A stretch of 61,787 bases of DNA from the NCBI RefSeq assembly GCF_005406125.1, contig NZ_BIXZ01000013.1, positions 1 to 61,787 of the forward strand, written 5' to 3'. The stretch comes from Haloarcula mannanilytica. Lineage in GTDB: Archaea; Halobacteriota; Halobacteria; Halobacteriales; Haloarculaceae. The notes below the pieces were generated by a model, which saw only the letters and a program-made list of their open reading frames with translations, had not been told where the DNA came from and ran no database searches. This document shows positions 52,698-61,659 of the stretch, one piece after another. Both the position numbers and the translations under genes were made by a program. Position 1 is the stretch's first letter, and each line of letters begins with the position of its first letter.

Positions 52698-52985
52698 TTA
52701 ATTGTCATCGGAAAATCGCTTATCATTTTTCAATTGTCTTGATTCTTGAATGGTGAGATAACCATCCTCCCCAACAGTGACAATAGAATCACTATATTGG
52801 AATGTAAAATGTCCAGTACGCTCGGTTACGGCGTTGTTAGTTCGGTTAAACAGCTTGTCCAGAGCTTCAGGATTAACAGTGTTATATAGTGGTGGAAGCG
52901 ACCTTGGAGGACAGTCTTCAACCTCACTTACAGCCTCCACAACCGCTTCACTCACAGATTCAGAGGACTCTATCTCCCGAGTCAT
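52698..52985 (-). CDS. HalOD1 domain protein
   Basis: The 95-residue protein has the same domain as its neighbour: SVSEAVVEAVSEVEDCPPRSLPPLY, then VNPEALDKLF and the strands GHFTFQYSDSIVTVGEDGYLTI. It is 48 nt upstream of the other HalOD1 gene on the same strand, probably an old tandem duplication. Confidence 0.75.
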   Translation of the reverse strand: MTREIESSESVSEAVVEAVSEVEDCPPRSLPPLYNTVNPEALDKLFNRTNNAVTERTGHFTFQYSDSIVTVGEDGYLTIQESRQLKNDKRFSDDN

Positions 52986-53223
52986 TATTCTAACCTAATA
53001 TTTCAATATATCTAATATATGTGATTTTGTGTGTTCATTATTTGAGTGAATTTTGTGCCATGGACACATGTATCGAGTGCTATTTCATTCCTCTTTCTAA
53101 TGGACAAAACACCTTGTGAAGAGCTGTATGACACTCTCTCGGACTAGGGTACTGAACCGCCTACCCAGTGCGATTCCAGTTCCACCCCAACGCCTATTCG
53201 ATGATACCTGGTATACCAACTAT

Positions 53224-53394
53224 ATGAGCGAGGAATCGGCCCAGATTTACAATCGAGCACGCCAAAACGGGGGTTCCTCAGCCGAAGCATGGGAGGACCT
53301 GCAATCTCTCTCCGAGGATATCGACTGGGACGTTGAGCGGATGCTATCTGAGTCGTCGACAGTTACTGATGCGGACCGTGAATTGCCACAGTAA
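53224..53394 (+). CDS. Small acidic hypothetical protein
   Basis: A 56-residue frame begins MSEESAQIYNRARQNGGSS and is acidic and helical (SEDIDWDVERMLSESS). An ATG at 53116 would give a Thr/Pro-rich extension that looks non-coding. No family recognised. Confidence 0.4.
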   Translation: MSEESAQIYNRARQNGGSSAEAWEDLQSLSEDIDWDVERMLSESSTVTDADRELPQ

Positions 53395-53415
53395 GTTCTG
53401 AATGGATGGGGTAGT

Positions 53416-53772
53416 TTACTCTGTTTCTGCTTTCTCCGAGGCATCCAGATAGGAGATCGTGGCCGCCGTGACCTGCGCAGTGAACTCGTCGGTGACTGAG
53501 CCCTGCCGTCCCACGACGTGGAGGTCGTCTTTCAGGGTAGCGATCGTCCAAGGAAGGACGAAACTCTGCTGGCCCGGCTCTCCGCGGATCCACGCTTCGC
53601 TCGGCACAGCGAAACTACCCGCGTGGTGGGACTGAGTCGAGAACGCGACGGCGATCGACTCCTCGTCAGGATACGGCATCCGTTCACCGGAGACAACCAA
53701 CCACGGACGAGGGTTTCCGGCATCCGTCTTGAACGGATCAGGTGCCCAGACGACAGTTCCGCGGTCAGCCAT
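53416..53772 (-). CDS. MazF/PemK-family toxin
   Basis: The 118-residue protein has the MazF/PemK beta-barrel pattern: GTVVWAPDPFKTDAGNPRPWLVVSGERM at the N-terminus (the RPW-LVVS motif), then IAVAFSTQSH and SFVLPWTIATLKDDL. These toxins are endoribonucleases. It lies 6 nt downstream of an HTH gene that is its probable antitoxin. A decayed homologue lies at 55292. Confidence 0.8.
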   Translation of the reverse strand: MADRGTVVWAPDPFKTDAGNPRPWLVVSGERMPYPDEESIAVAFSTQSHHAGSFAVPSEAWIRGEPGQQSFVLPWTIATLKDDLHVVGRQGSVTDEFTAQVTAATISYLDASEKAETE

Positions 53773-53778
53773 CCGGAT

Positions 53779-54177
53779 TCACGACTCCTCATCGTGCTGC
53801 ACTGTGTCCGACTCGATGGGGTCGACGGCTGTCTCCATCCAGGCTTCGACGTCGTCGTCGGAGAACCCACCGTCGAGTTCGTCGGCCGTGGCACCACCGT
53901 GAAGTCCAGCCGATCCGACCGCGTGTTCGGCATCAGCAATCGTCCAGAACCGATCACGGTGTTCGACGAGGCCGTGTTGCTCAAGGCGCTTCAACGTCGG
54001 GCCAACGCTCCCCTCTGGGACGTTGACCGCGTCGACGATCTCTCGCTGGCGGAACGCCTGGTCAGCGTGCTCGAGAAGAAAGCGATAGACCGTCCCCTGG
54101 GTGGTGTCTGGCGCGAGGTCGGGGAGTGACGGTCCGTCCTCGTCGATCGAGCGAAACTCGTCTTTCGAGATGGGCAT
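53779..54177 (-). CDS. HTH antitoxin of the MazF module
   Basis: The 132-residue protein has a winged HTH (GTVYRFLLEHADQAFRQREIVDAVNVPEGSVGPTLKRLEQHGLVEHRDRFWTI, in pieces) and an acidic C-terminal tail (DDDVEAWMETAVDPIESD) likely to wrap the toxin. It is related in plan to the protein at 54981-55292, which precedes the second, broken toxin copy. Confidence 0.75.
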   Translation of the reverse strand: MPISKDEFRSIDEDGPSLPDLAPDTTQGTVYRFLLEHADQAFRQREIVDAVNVPEGSVGPTLKRLEQHGLVEHRDRFWTIADAEHAVGSAGLHGGATADELDGGFSDDDVEAWMETAVDPIESDTVQHDEES

Positions 54178-54467
54178 CGTAAGTATTGGTTTGTATTAGA
54201 AGCTATTAGGTCTTATCGGCAGGGCTTTCGACACGGATTGGTGGATAGTGTTGCTTGAGGGTTTCTCGGGTTTGATGTCCTTCTCGTGCGGTTCCACGAT
54301 TCGTATGTACCCTCGACAGGCCGGGGCATGGCTCACTCTTTACGAAAGCGAAGTCCGTTCCGACGAGAGTAACCCAAGCATCGTTTCGCCTCGTCGAGTC
54401 TGTTTTTTGATCGGTATCTATGGAAATGGACGTTCGGCTCATCTGAATTTTCCAGTGAATTTCTCGG

Positions 54468-54587
54468 TTATGAGTGTTTGTCCTCTCCCCACGGAATCGG
54501 GTTGTAAGCCTGCCCGTCAATGTTGTAGCGGTTCTGGCCGCAACCCGTTGCTTCGTAGGGCCGACGGCAGTCATGGCAGGGCATCAT
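54468..54587 (-). CDS. Tiny Cys-rich protein
   Basis: A 39-residue frame reads MMPCHDCRRPYEATGCGQ and ends AYNPIPWGEDKHS. The CxxC pair and a later Cys suggest metal binding. GGGGTGA a few bases before the ATG resembles a ribosome binding site. Such tiny zinc proteins are common in haloarchaea. It lies 20 nt downstream of another tiny gene on the same strand. Confidence 0.5.
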   Translation of the reverse strand: MMPCHDCRRPYEATGCGQNRYNIDGQAYNPIPWGEDKHS

Positions 54588-54607
54588 CGCTCACCCCGTT
54601 GGCGGCC

Positions 54608-54721
54608 TTAAAACACCTCGCCACTGGCCTGTGCCAGTCGATGCTGGGTACGAATCGTCGGTTCGTCCTCGGGTTCGCTGTCTGCAGACTGTTCGTCGAC
54701 GGACTGCTGTTCGATGCTCAT
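54608..54721 (-). CDS. Tiny acidic protein
   Basis: A 37-residue frame reads MSIEQQSVDEQSADSEPEDE and ends RLAQASGEVF. The strong acidity and intact frame suggest a real gene, possibly in an operon with the Cys-rich gene downstream. No family recognised. Confidence 0.4.
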   Translation of the reverse strand: MSIEQQSVDEQSADSEPEDEPTIRTQHRLAQASGEVF

Positions 54722-54980
54722 ATTCAGGAACGCCTCTCATCCGCCAGAGGGACACAAAATTGGGGGAGCGGACCGTCTCAGACTGAACTACACACTACTG
54801 AATTTGGCCCTCCAATGGGGAGACTAGTCGGTCGGACACACCACGGTTTCCGCTGTTATCCGGCGAACCTGCTATGGCTTCGTAGACAAGTCGTCACTCA
54901 TTATTTCAGGTGTATCTTTGAGATGTAGCCACTCAGTACGTCTTCTTAATCAGTATGGGCTTTTATTGGCAAACCAAGCT

Positions 54981-55292
54981 ATGATGACACCTGCAATACC
55001 CGCAAAGAAGGACATCCTCTCGTTCCTCACAGCCCACTCAGAGCAAGCCTACACGCCCAAGGAAATTCACGAGGCGACGGATGTTGCCCGTGGGAGCGTC
55101 GATGTCGTTCTGTCACGGCTCGAAGATCGGGACCTGGTGCGGCATCGCGGTGAGTACTGGGCCATCAACGACGCTGGGGACATCGAGAAGACCCTCAGTG
55201 CGATGGCCACGGCTCGTGCAGCGACTGACCGTCTTGGTTCCGAAGATCCTGACTGGGGGTCTGGTATCGACGACTCTGCGGCCCAGGAGTGA
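54981..55292 (+). CDS. HTH antitoxin of a second MazF/PemK module
   Basis: The protein of about 103 residues begins MMTPAIPAKKDILSFL and has a winged HTH (KEIHEATDVARGSVDVVLSRLEDRDLVRHRGEYWAI). It resembles the antitoxin at 53779-54177 in plan. Two ATG codons (54981, 54984) are possible starts. Its stop overlaps the start of the toxin remnant (GTGATG). Confidence 0.65.
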   Translation: MMTPAIPAKKDILSFLTAHSEQAYTPKEIHEATDVARGSVDVVLSRLEDRDLVRHRGEYWAINDAGDIEKTLSAMATARAATDRLGSEDPDWGSGIDDSAAQE

Positions 55293-55483
55293 TGACCTAC
55301 GAACAGGGTGACGTTTGGTGGTGGCCTGCGCCACATAAATCTGGACCGTCGTACCGACCGTGGGTCATTGTCAGTGACAGCTCCCATCCGTTCGCACACA
55401 CAGAATGTATCACGACGTGGTATCGCCTATCGACCAGTACAGTTCGTCTTCAGAAACCAGATACTCGCGGCCGTCGTCGGTGA
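55292..55483 (+). pseudogene. MazF/PemK toxin, C-terminally degraded
   Basis: The first 40 residues match the toxin family (MTYEQGDVWWWPAPHKSG, then YRPWVIVSDSSHPFAHTECI, parallel to RPWLVVSGERM of the intact copy). After TECITTW the sequence turns to STVRLQKPDTRGRRR and stops, about half the normal length. The gene abuts the convergent HicA gene, so the 3' half was probably lost when that module joined. Confidence 0.65.
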
Positions 55484-55493
55484 CTCGGTTCGC

Positions 55494-55751
55494 CTATGAA
55501 TTACGGTCGATCCACTCACAAAAGGCCTCGAAGTCGTTCGCACCGGCGTCGTCTGCAATATCCCGAAGCGTACCGATACTCAACGAATTGTGGGCCGGCA
55601 CGGCGACGACACGCGCATCCGTTTCGTTGTGGTCTTCGGGCGGGTCCCAGCGGAGAATCAGATGGTCTCCCGTCGTTCGGACGTGGTGGAAGTTTCCTGT
55701 GTTTACCAGAACCTTGTACACCTCCTCGCCGGAGAAATCGCGCGTGACCAT
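55494..55751 (-). CDS. HicA-family toxin
   Basis: The 85-residue protein fits HicA: TRDFSGEEVYKVLVNTGNFHHVRTTGDHLILRW with the catalytic-type His in GDH, then VVAVPAHNSLSIGTLRDIADDAG. HicA toxins are mRNA interferases with a dsRBD-like fold. It lies 5 nt downstream of its HicB-type antitoxin gene. In frame after its stop codon, a short acidic stretch (TDDGREYLVSEDELYWSIG) remains open, perhaps a relic of another gene. Confidence 0.82.
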   Translation of the reverse strand: MVTRDFSGEEVYKVLVNTGNFHHVRTTGDHLILRWDPPEDHNETDARVVAVPAHNSLSIGTLRDIADDAGANDFEAFCEWIDRNS

Positions 55752-55756
55752 CTGAG

Positions 55757-56032
55757 CTACTGGAGCACGTCCGGGAGGTCGCCATCCTGTGAGCGCGCTT
55801 TGTCTGGGTCGACGCCGAGGTCGCGGAGTTCTGCATCTGTGGGTTCGTGGCCGCCGTCACCGGTGACTGCGTCGACGACATCCATCAGATTCTCCAGCGC
55901 GATACCCGGTGTCTCACCTTCAGCGGAGATTTCGACCTGGAGGTGGCGGGCCGTCCACTTGCCATCCGGGTTCTCTACCAGTCGGATTTCCGGCCGGTCA
56001 CCGTCGTTATCGTCAGCTTCAGCGCGGGACAT
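55757..56032 (-). CDS. HicB-family antitoxin
   Basis: The 91-residue acidic protein has the HicB core RLVENPDGKWTARHLQVEISAEGETPGIALENLMDVVDAVTG, in pieces, which is the partial RNase H-like fold of the family. It lacks an added HTH domain. It precedes HicA in the same operon and neutralises it. Confidence 0.78.
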   Translation of the reverse strand: MSRAEADDNDGDRPEIRLVENPDGKWTARHLQVEISAEGETPGIALENLMDVVDAVTGDGGHEPTDAELRDLGVDPDKARSQDGDLPDVLQ

Positions 56033-56117
56033 ACGTCATAGTAGCCACTCCCGTGAAAAAACCCTTCGGGCGTCAGCTCTCCAACCCCAGATGCCCGCGG
56101 CCGGCTCGGGGAGAGAA

Positions 56118-57116
56118 TTATCCACCAGCTGAAGATTCGTGGAATGACCGACCGGATCGAAATTCAGTCAATTCAGCGATCCGGTCTTCGAGTTCTTCAA
56201 TTTCCTCGCGAAGTTCGTCAGCCTCCTCGCCGTTAGTCGCCTCAAGCTGGTCTTTCAGCCCTTGCAGGCGGGTTTCCTTTTCCTGTTCGTCTACGTCGGC
56301 CTTGCGAACGTACTCACTCGTGTCGATGTCGTAGACATCGGATTCGGACAGTTCGGTCACATCGAGTGCTTCGTCAACTTTGCTGGAATCGACTGTCGTC
56401 AACCGCTCACGGTCGATACCGGCGGATTCGAACGCGTTCAACACCAACTCATCGTCTTTGAGCGACCGGTTCCGACGTGTGGTCCGCTGGACGGACCCAA
56501 ACTGCCCAGAGACTGGCTGGTCGTGATGAAGGCGGTCAAGCAAGACGCTCCGAACATCTTTCCGGAGGTCGTTGGCGTTGCGCTGGACGTCCGACAGAAG
56601 CGTGTAGATGTTCACGAGTGCGGGCGTGTCGACAGTGTCGAGCGTCGTCAGATCATGGCGTTCGAGTGCGTCAATCAGCAAGAGCGCGTCTGCATACACG
56701 TCCAGGTCCGGCTCTTCACGCTCGGTCTCGTCGGGTTCCTCACTACCGCTTTGAGCTTCTACCAGTGGCGATCCCGTGGACTGGTCGCTTTCGGTCAGTG
56801 TGCCCGCTCGGTCGTCTATCTCGAAGCGTGGATGGAGAGACAGGACAGTCGCGTACGGTTCGGCATCTGGTGGCAGGTGGTCGACATCGAATTCGCCACG
56901 GGCCTCGCTCACGCGCTCGTACAGCGTCTCAAATTGGGCTTGCTGGAGTGGGATCGTCTCGTCATCATCGCGGTACTGAATCAGCACGCGGTGTTCCTGG
57001 ACATCCTCGATGCCGAAGGCTTTGCGCGAAAGCGGGGTAACGAGGGTTGTATCCGGTTGGAGTGCGTCAACGTTGTCGAGGAGGTTGTTCCAGGTCGGGC
57101 CGAAGGTCATTGGCAA
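56118..57116 (-). CDS. Hypothetical acidic coiled-coil protein
   Basis: The 332-residue protein begins MPMTFGPTWNNLLDNVDALQ, has a beta-rich N-terminal part, an acidic linker (about 130-145), a helical middle with LVNIYTLLSDVQRNANDLRKDV and a C-terminal coiled coil (EQEKETRLQGLKDQLEATNGEEADELREEIEELEDRIAEL). No family recognised. A second Met at position 3 could be the start. Confidence 0.65.
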   Translation of the reverse strand: MPMTFGPTWNNLLDNVDALQPDTTLVTPLSRKAFGIEDVQEHRVLIQYRDDDETIPLQQAQFETLYERVSEARGEFDVDHLPPDAEPYATVLSLHPRFEIDDRAGTLTESDQSTGSPLVEAQSGSEEPDETEREEPDLDVYADALLLIDALERHDLTTLDTVDTPALVNIYTLLSDVQRNANDLRKDVRSVLLDRLHHDQPVSGQFGSVQRTTRRNRSLKDDELVLNAFESAGIDRERLTTVDSSKVDEALDVTELSESDVYDIDTSEYVRKADVDEQEKETRLQGLKDQLEATNGEEADELREEIEELEDRIAELTEFRSGRSFHESSAGG

Positions 57117-58051
57117 TAGTATGTTGTGATCGGTGAAAACGATATGGCAGAGCAGTTGCAGATGTCAACCACTGTCGAGACGTGAGTGTATTGCATTATC
57201 TGTTCAGCACCGCAAAAATATCCGAGTTGGATGATACTGGACTGGGTATTTGATTCCGCTATGCGATCATTATCGGTAGGTCAATCATTTCCCCGGCTAG
57301 GAACCAGAGGAAATTATGGACAAGGTTCCAAACCATCCGAATTCTTATTATCTCTATAATTATATCAAATGTTTTGTTGGTTCATACAGTAGTTGAGAAT
57401 TACTATCCTCTTTGTGTTAGTCGATTATTCGGTCTATTTCTGGTTTACTTTATAATTACGGGAGGTGGACAGATCGATAGACTTGGCACTATTTAGTGAA
57501 TGAGTTTGAGAAGTGATGAGGCCTTTTCGAGAAGTATCATGCAACTACTATCGATTTGTGATATTGGTCGTTGAATATAGTTTCTTCACCGGTGAAGGCA
57601 AGTGAAACAGCTGCCACGTAGACCTTTGACTGTGGTGGTGTCAGATCCCAGATCGACTCGAGCTTGGAATCGAGTGCGTCAGCGGTTCGATTTCTGCGCT
57701 GAGAAACACAGAGACAGCGGAAAAATCCCTCGAAACCACGATTCACGTCGGGTTCATTCCTCTATAATCTTAACGCAATCACCTACCACGAGACTACGCC
57801 ACGCTTGCAACCGTAGATAGACGTATTGAAGCCGAGTATATCCAACCTGAGGAAGACGTGCCACCGACGACCTACCTTGCCAACGAGTGGAAAAACGCGA
57901 GACTATACTGCATTACCGTTACAGCAACTACTACCTTCCATACCGCTGTTGTGAAAGAGACGGAGATACATTATCGTGGTCAGAACAGACGTCCACCAAC
58001 GAGCCCCGCCGTACGGCGGGCATAGGTGACCTAAAACTCCGGAGACAAACA
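57117..58051. other. Sparse AT-rich region
   Basis: No gene can be supported. A perfect 16-bp palindrome CCCGCCGTACGGCGGG at 58005-58020 is the only structure noted; it could be a terminator or part of an old IS end. Confidence 0.4.
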
Positions 58052-58221
58052 ATGACAGACACCACGACCCTCACTATCCTCGGGGCGATGGGACGACGGT
58101 AGTACTGCCATTTCTCTCGTCAACGCTCCCTGTATCGCTGTGGGCCGCACCAAGTTCGGGCACGCCAGTAGCAGCGTTTGGACCATTTCTTTGTGCTCAA
58201 GAACGTTATGACTGTATCGTA
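58052..58221 (+). pseudogene. Possible frameshifted membrane-protein fragment
   Basis: The frame MTDTTTLTILGAMG stops soon, but one extra G near 58092 would continue it as TTVVLPFLSSTLPVSLWAAPSSGTPVAAF, a hydrophobic, protein-like stretch. It runs into the convergent lipoprotein gene. It may be a broken gene remnant. Confidence 0.25.
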
Positions 58222-59031
58222 CTACAGAGAGACACTCCGTATATAATCCAAGGCCTGTTGTTCTCGCTCCGGTGGTGAAATGTCGAGGTCGATACTAATT
58301 CCTAGTTGAATAGCATCCGACATCTCGACCTGTCTGGATTGGCGGAACGGCCCATTAGGATAGACACCCCCTGCCGCCAGTATCGATCCACCTTCTTTCC
58401 AATTAGCCACAATACCTTTGATTGGAAGTGCTCCACCTCCGAATTTGAGTGTTGTTCGGTCACTGTGTGGGATATCTACTCCCTCAATCACCACTGGTTC
58501 GATTTGATAGTCTCCGATCACCACTTGCAAGTCTCCTGGAATGTTAGTGGCAGACTGTGTTCCCTCCTCTGTAACGTTTTGAACGCCAAAGTCTTCCATT
58601 GCCGTTTTGAGGCGACTCAGCATTCTTTCATCAACATCTGCTACGAGACCACTAGCGAAGGATAGCCGATTTGGGAAGATATCTATTCGGCCACAGAACC
58701 CGGCAGCGAATGGACGGTCTACCTCTCCAAAAGTTGACTCCTTGATTCGGTCCCGAAGTACTGTGTCTTCATGACGCTTGATGTGGCCGACGGCTTGGTA
58801 ATTGAGGAACGCTTTTTCACCCTCTACGATGAGGCGTGGCTCAGAGTCAGGCGTTTGGAGGCTCCATCGATTCCCGGCCTGCACTGACGGTGCCGGAACG
58901 TCTTTTTCAGAGGGCTTTCCCACCTTCGTATCAGTCGTACTCCCACATCCAGCAATTGCCGCCGTACCTATCGTACCAGCTGTTGCCAGAATCCTGCGCC
59001 GTGTCAGTTCCGATCCGATCCTTTTACCCAT
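58222..59031 (-). CDS. Tat lipoprotein, DUF6517-like
   Basis: The 269-residue protein has a Tat signal (Arg11-Arg12-Arg13 in LTRRRILATAGT) and a lipobox IAGC with Cys29. The mature domain begins after an acidic linker with SVQAGNRWSLQTPDSEPRLIVEGEKAFLNYQAVGHI, in pieces, which resembles the haloarchaeal DUF6517 family of surface lipoproteins. The function is unknown. The start at 59031 gives the Tat signal its normal length; a TATA-like GATATTTAA lies upstream. Confidence 0.72.
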   Translation of the reverse strand: MGKRIGSELTRRRILATAGTIGTAAIAGCGSTTDTKVGKPSEKDVPAPSVQAGNRWSLQTPDSEPRLIVEGEKAFLNYQAVGHIKRHEDTVLRDRIKESTFGEVDRPFAAGFCGRIDIFPNRLSFASGLVADVDERMLSRLKTAMEDFGVQNVTEEGTQSATNIPGDLQVVIGDYQIEPVVIEGVDIPHSDRTTLKFGGGALPIKGIVANWKEGGSILAAGGVYPNGPFRQSRQVEMSDAIQLGISIDLDISPPEREQQALDYIRSVSL

Positions 59032-59229
59032 AGCTTTGCATGAATATACCGGGTTAAATATCTTCAGTATAGGACAAGGACGTATCACGCCGAGGAGGTA
59101 ACTATCAGAAGCGGTCTGCTGAATTAGAGAATAAGTCTAGAGCTCTTATTTTTCAGTCGGTATTTGCTACGGATCAAGCGTCAGAACAGACCGATGGTGA
59201 TAGCAGTAGATTCGCACACGGAAATCGTA

Positions 59230-59529
59230 TCACAGACTGAGGAACTCGGGAGCAAAGGCGATAGCAGTGAGAAGACTGAGCAGTACAATGACCGTGGCAA
59301 GACGTAGTACACCAGCGGCCTGTCGTTGGTGGTTCGGAAGTGATTCGGCAATTCCGGATAACCCAAATCCGGCACCCAGGAACAGTACGAAATTGCCCGG
59401 CGCGGAGTTAGTTATAATGGCATAATATCCGTACTGGCCGATGAGGAGGAGAGCCCCAGCGAGGTAGATGAGTGCCAAAATCCCACCGGTAGGCTCTTTG
59501 AACACGGTGTCTTGGATTATGGAGGGCAT
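59230..59529 (-). CDS. Small three-helix membrane protein
   Basis: The 99-residue protein has three hydrophobic segments (GGILALIYLAGALLLIGQYGYYAII, FVLFLGAGFGLSGIAES and LRLATVIVLLSLLTAIAFAP). No family recognised. It stands alone between the lipoprotein gene and a short acidic gene. Confidence 0.6.
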   Translation of the reverse strand: MPSIIQDTVFKEPTGGILALIYLAGALLLIGQYGYYAIITNSAPGNFVLFLGAGFGLSGIAESLPNHQRQAAGVLRLATVIVLLSLLTAIAFAPEFLSL

Positions 59530-59771
59530 CGAATGTGTTGTTTCCAGCCAGTAGTAAATAGACGTTGAATTAGTAGATGTGAGCGGATCCGCTGCTGGCG
59601 CGTCTGGCCCAATTCAGTCCCGATACCACCCCGAATACTGATTTCGACGAGAGAAGCTACGATAAAGCGATTTACTCGGGATTCAACCGCGTTAATTCGG
59701 CGAAAATCGGCCCCAAACCGGCCTCACGGCTTATCCCCCTTATCACCACCCACCCGCTACATTGAGGTGCA

Positions 59772-60041
59772 ATGTTCGAAGCAGATCCACTCACGATGGT
59801 CCAGTTCGCAAACGACACGGCGCAGATGGCGATGCAGGCAGGCCCGCCGACAGACCTTCCCGCGCAGGTCCCGGACTTCGTCGGGAACATCTTGGCTGAG
59901 GTCAGCTCCGCGGCCGGCGGTGAGTCCGGTGGCCTCGGTGAGACAATCAGCGGCATGACCCCGGGTGGCAGTGAGGCCGAGGCCGCAGAGAACGCGAGTT
60001 CGGCCGCGAACGGGGCCGCGGACAATGCTCCTGGCCGATAA
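59772..60041 (+). CDS. Small hypothetical Ala/Gly-rich protein
   Basis: The 89-residue acidic protein begins MFEADPLTMVQFANDTAQMA and has a helical half (about 1-50) and an Ala/Gly/Glu-rich low-complexity tail. The composition is haloarchaeal. No domain or partner is recognised. Confidence 0.55.
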   Translation: MFEADPLTMVQFANDTAQMAMQAGPPTDLPAQVPDFVGNILAEVSSAAGGESGGLGETISGMTPGGSEAEAAENASSAANGAADNAPGR

Positions 60042-60343
60042 GCGCGTAGTGGGTCCAGAAGTTTGAGGTGATCGAACAATAGCGGAATGATTCCCCGGAA
60101 TTAAATGCATCTCTTGACGTTCCTGAGCAGGGGTACCCACCGTTTCAGCGTATGATTTCTTGACGAGGGATCGCTAGATAAGATGCTCTACGGACTCGCC
60201 GTCCCGAGCTAATTTGGGTTGATCCGGTGACGAATCTGGAGACGGTCAGAGAACGACTTCGGTGAGACTGGTTGCTGCATCGCTTGGAGTTTCGAGCGGA
60301 ATTAGCCGCTTGTCGACCACACTATCTAATCATCAGGCCAGGA

Positions 60344-60660
60344 ATGGACCTGCAGTCCATCGAAACACGTCGCAACCTGCTGGACCGTGTTCAGTTGCTC
60401 AAGGATGTACTCAACCCGGTACTGGTACCTGTCCTGCGTCCGCTGGAGTTCTTCGACAACATCGTTGACGGAACACATCCATTCCGACACAGTTCAACGG
60501 CGACGTATCAACGCTGAAGACTACACGGCGGTTCTGGTACAACTCCAACTATCGGGCGATGACACGACTGATGGAAGAGATAGAGCAGATCGCCGATGAG
60601 CAGAGATCCGCCAGCGGGCGTGTCGTCTGGGAGAAGGACTGTCGACGACGTCAGCGGTAG
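60344..60660 (+). pseudogene. Possible decayed gene near the CRISPR array
   Basis: One frame gives MDLQSIETRRNLLDRVQLLK and runs to FFDNIVDGTHPF; another continues as TQFNGDVSTLKTTRRFWYNS and on to ASGRVVWEKDCRRRQR before a stop. Together they read like one helical protein broken by a frameshift near 60480. No family, including Cas families, was recognised. The rest of 60042-60837 shows nothing. Confidence 0.25.
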
Positions 60661-60837
60661 GAGATGCAGCGAGAACTCGGTGACGAACTGAACTTTTCAT
60701 GTTCGCGTCATAGAAACCCGTAACGACGCTATATTTGTCTCTAAACGTACTGAGTTGGAAGTCTGTTGTCTCTCACTCACCAGAGAACACAAAATGGTTC
60801 TGGAAGATGTCACCGCTGGCCTGTGGCTGTCGATGCT

Positions 60838-61657
60838 GAGGACCAGAGTCTGGTTGTTCGTCTGAAACTCGACCCCGACTCGGTCCGATGCAAACGCGAG
60901 GTGCTTCAACCCCACAAGGGTTCGTCTGAAACTTGCTTGTGTCCGGAGTGCTGGCTGGCGTGAGTATCAGCTTCAACCCCACAAGGGTTCGTCTGAAACT
61001 GCGGGACTGCATGGGAGCGCAAATCATGAGCGGTGGCTTCAACCCCACAAGGGTTCGTCTGAAACCCACTGCTTCGACCCTTTCGCTCGTTTAGGCATTT
61101 TGCTTCAACCCCACAAGGGTTCGTCTGAAACCGGTTTTCGACCGTCGGCGAGATACCCTTTTCGAGCATGCTTCAACCCCACAAGGGTTCGTCTGAAACT
61201 TTTGAAATCGAGGTTGGCGACAGGGAGACACAATTGGCTTCAACCCCACAAGGGTTCGTCTGAAACTCGACCTTCGACGGCGAAATGTCCGTGCCGTCGA
61301 CGCTTCAACCCCACAAGGGTTCGTCTGAAACTCGGTCTCACGGACGGCGGTGGGTCGGACGAAGACGGCTTCAACCCCACAAGGGTTCGTCTGAAACACG
61401 GAGGGCGTGACGTTGACATCGGTAGTTCCGCCGCTTCAACCCCACAAGGGTTCGTCTGAAACAAGATGATACGGGCGAGTGTGGACACGCTCCGGGAGGC
61501 TTCAACCCCACAAGGGTTCGTCTGAAACATACGGTCACAACGGTTCCCGAAAATGCCGCATGGGCTTCAACCCCACAAGGGTTCGTCTGAAACGTAGAAC
61601 CCACTTACACTTATAGATTGTGTCTTAGCTTCAACCCCACAAGGGTTCGTCTGAAAC
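60838..61657 (-). CRISPR. CRISPR array, 12 intact repeats plus one degenerate
   Basis: Twelve identical 30-nt repeats start at 60903, 60970, 61036, 61102, 61170, 61237, 61302, 61368, 61433, 61499, 61564 and 61628. On the plus strand each begins GCTTCAACCCCACAAGGG and ends CGTCTGAAAC. Eleven spacers are 34-38 nt. A degenerate repeat at 60838-60867 keeps only TTCGTCTGAAAC and is followed by a further 35-nt spacer. The complement, GTTTCAGACGAACCC onward, is the haloarchaeal type I-B repeat, so the array is probably read on the minus strand with the degenerate repeat at the leader-distal end. The leader should lie to the right of 61657, where an IS5-type element begins instead. No cas genes are in the window. 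Confidence 0.97.
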
Positions 61658-61659
61658 GT

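Noticed and set aside
58005-58020. Palindrome CCCGCCGTACGGCGGG as the end of an IS200/IS605 or TnpB element
   Set aside because: No TnpA, TnpB or recognisable fragment lies nearby.
60906-61604. Reading frames through the CRISPR array on both strands
   Set aside because: They are translations of the repeats (QTNPCGVEA and similar) and not genes.
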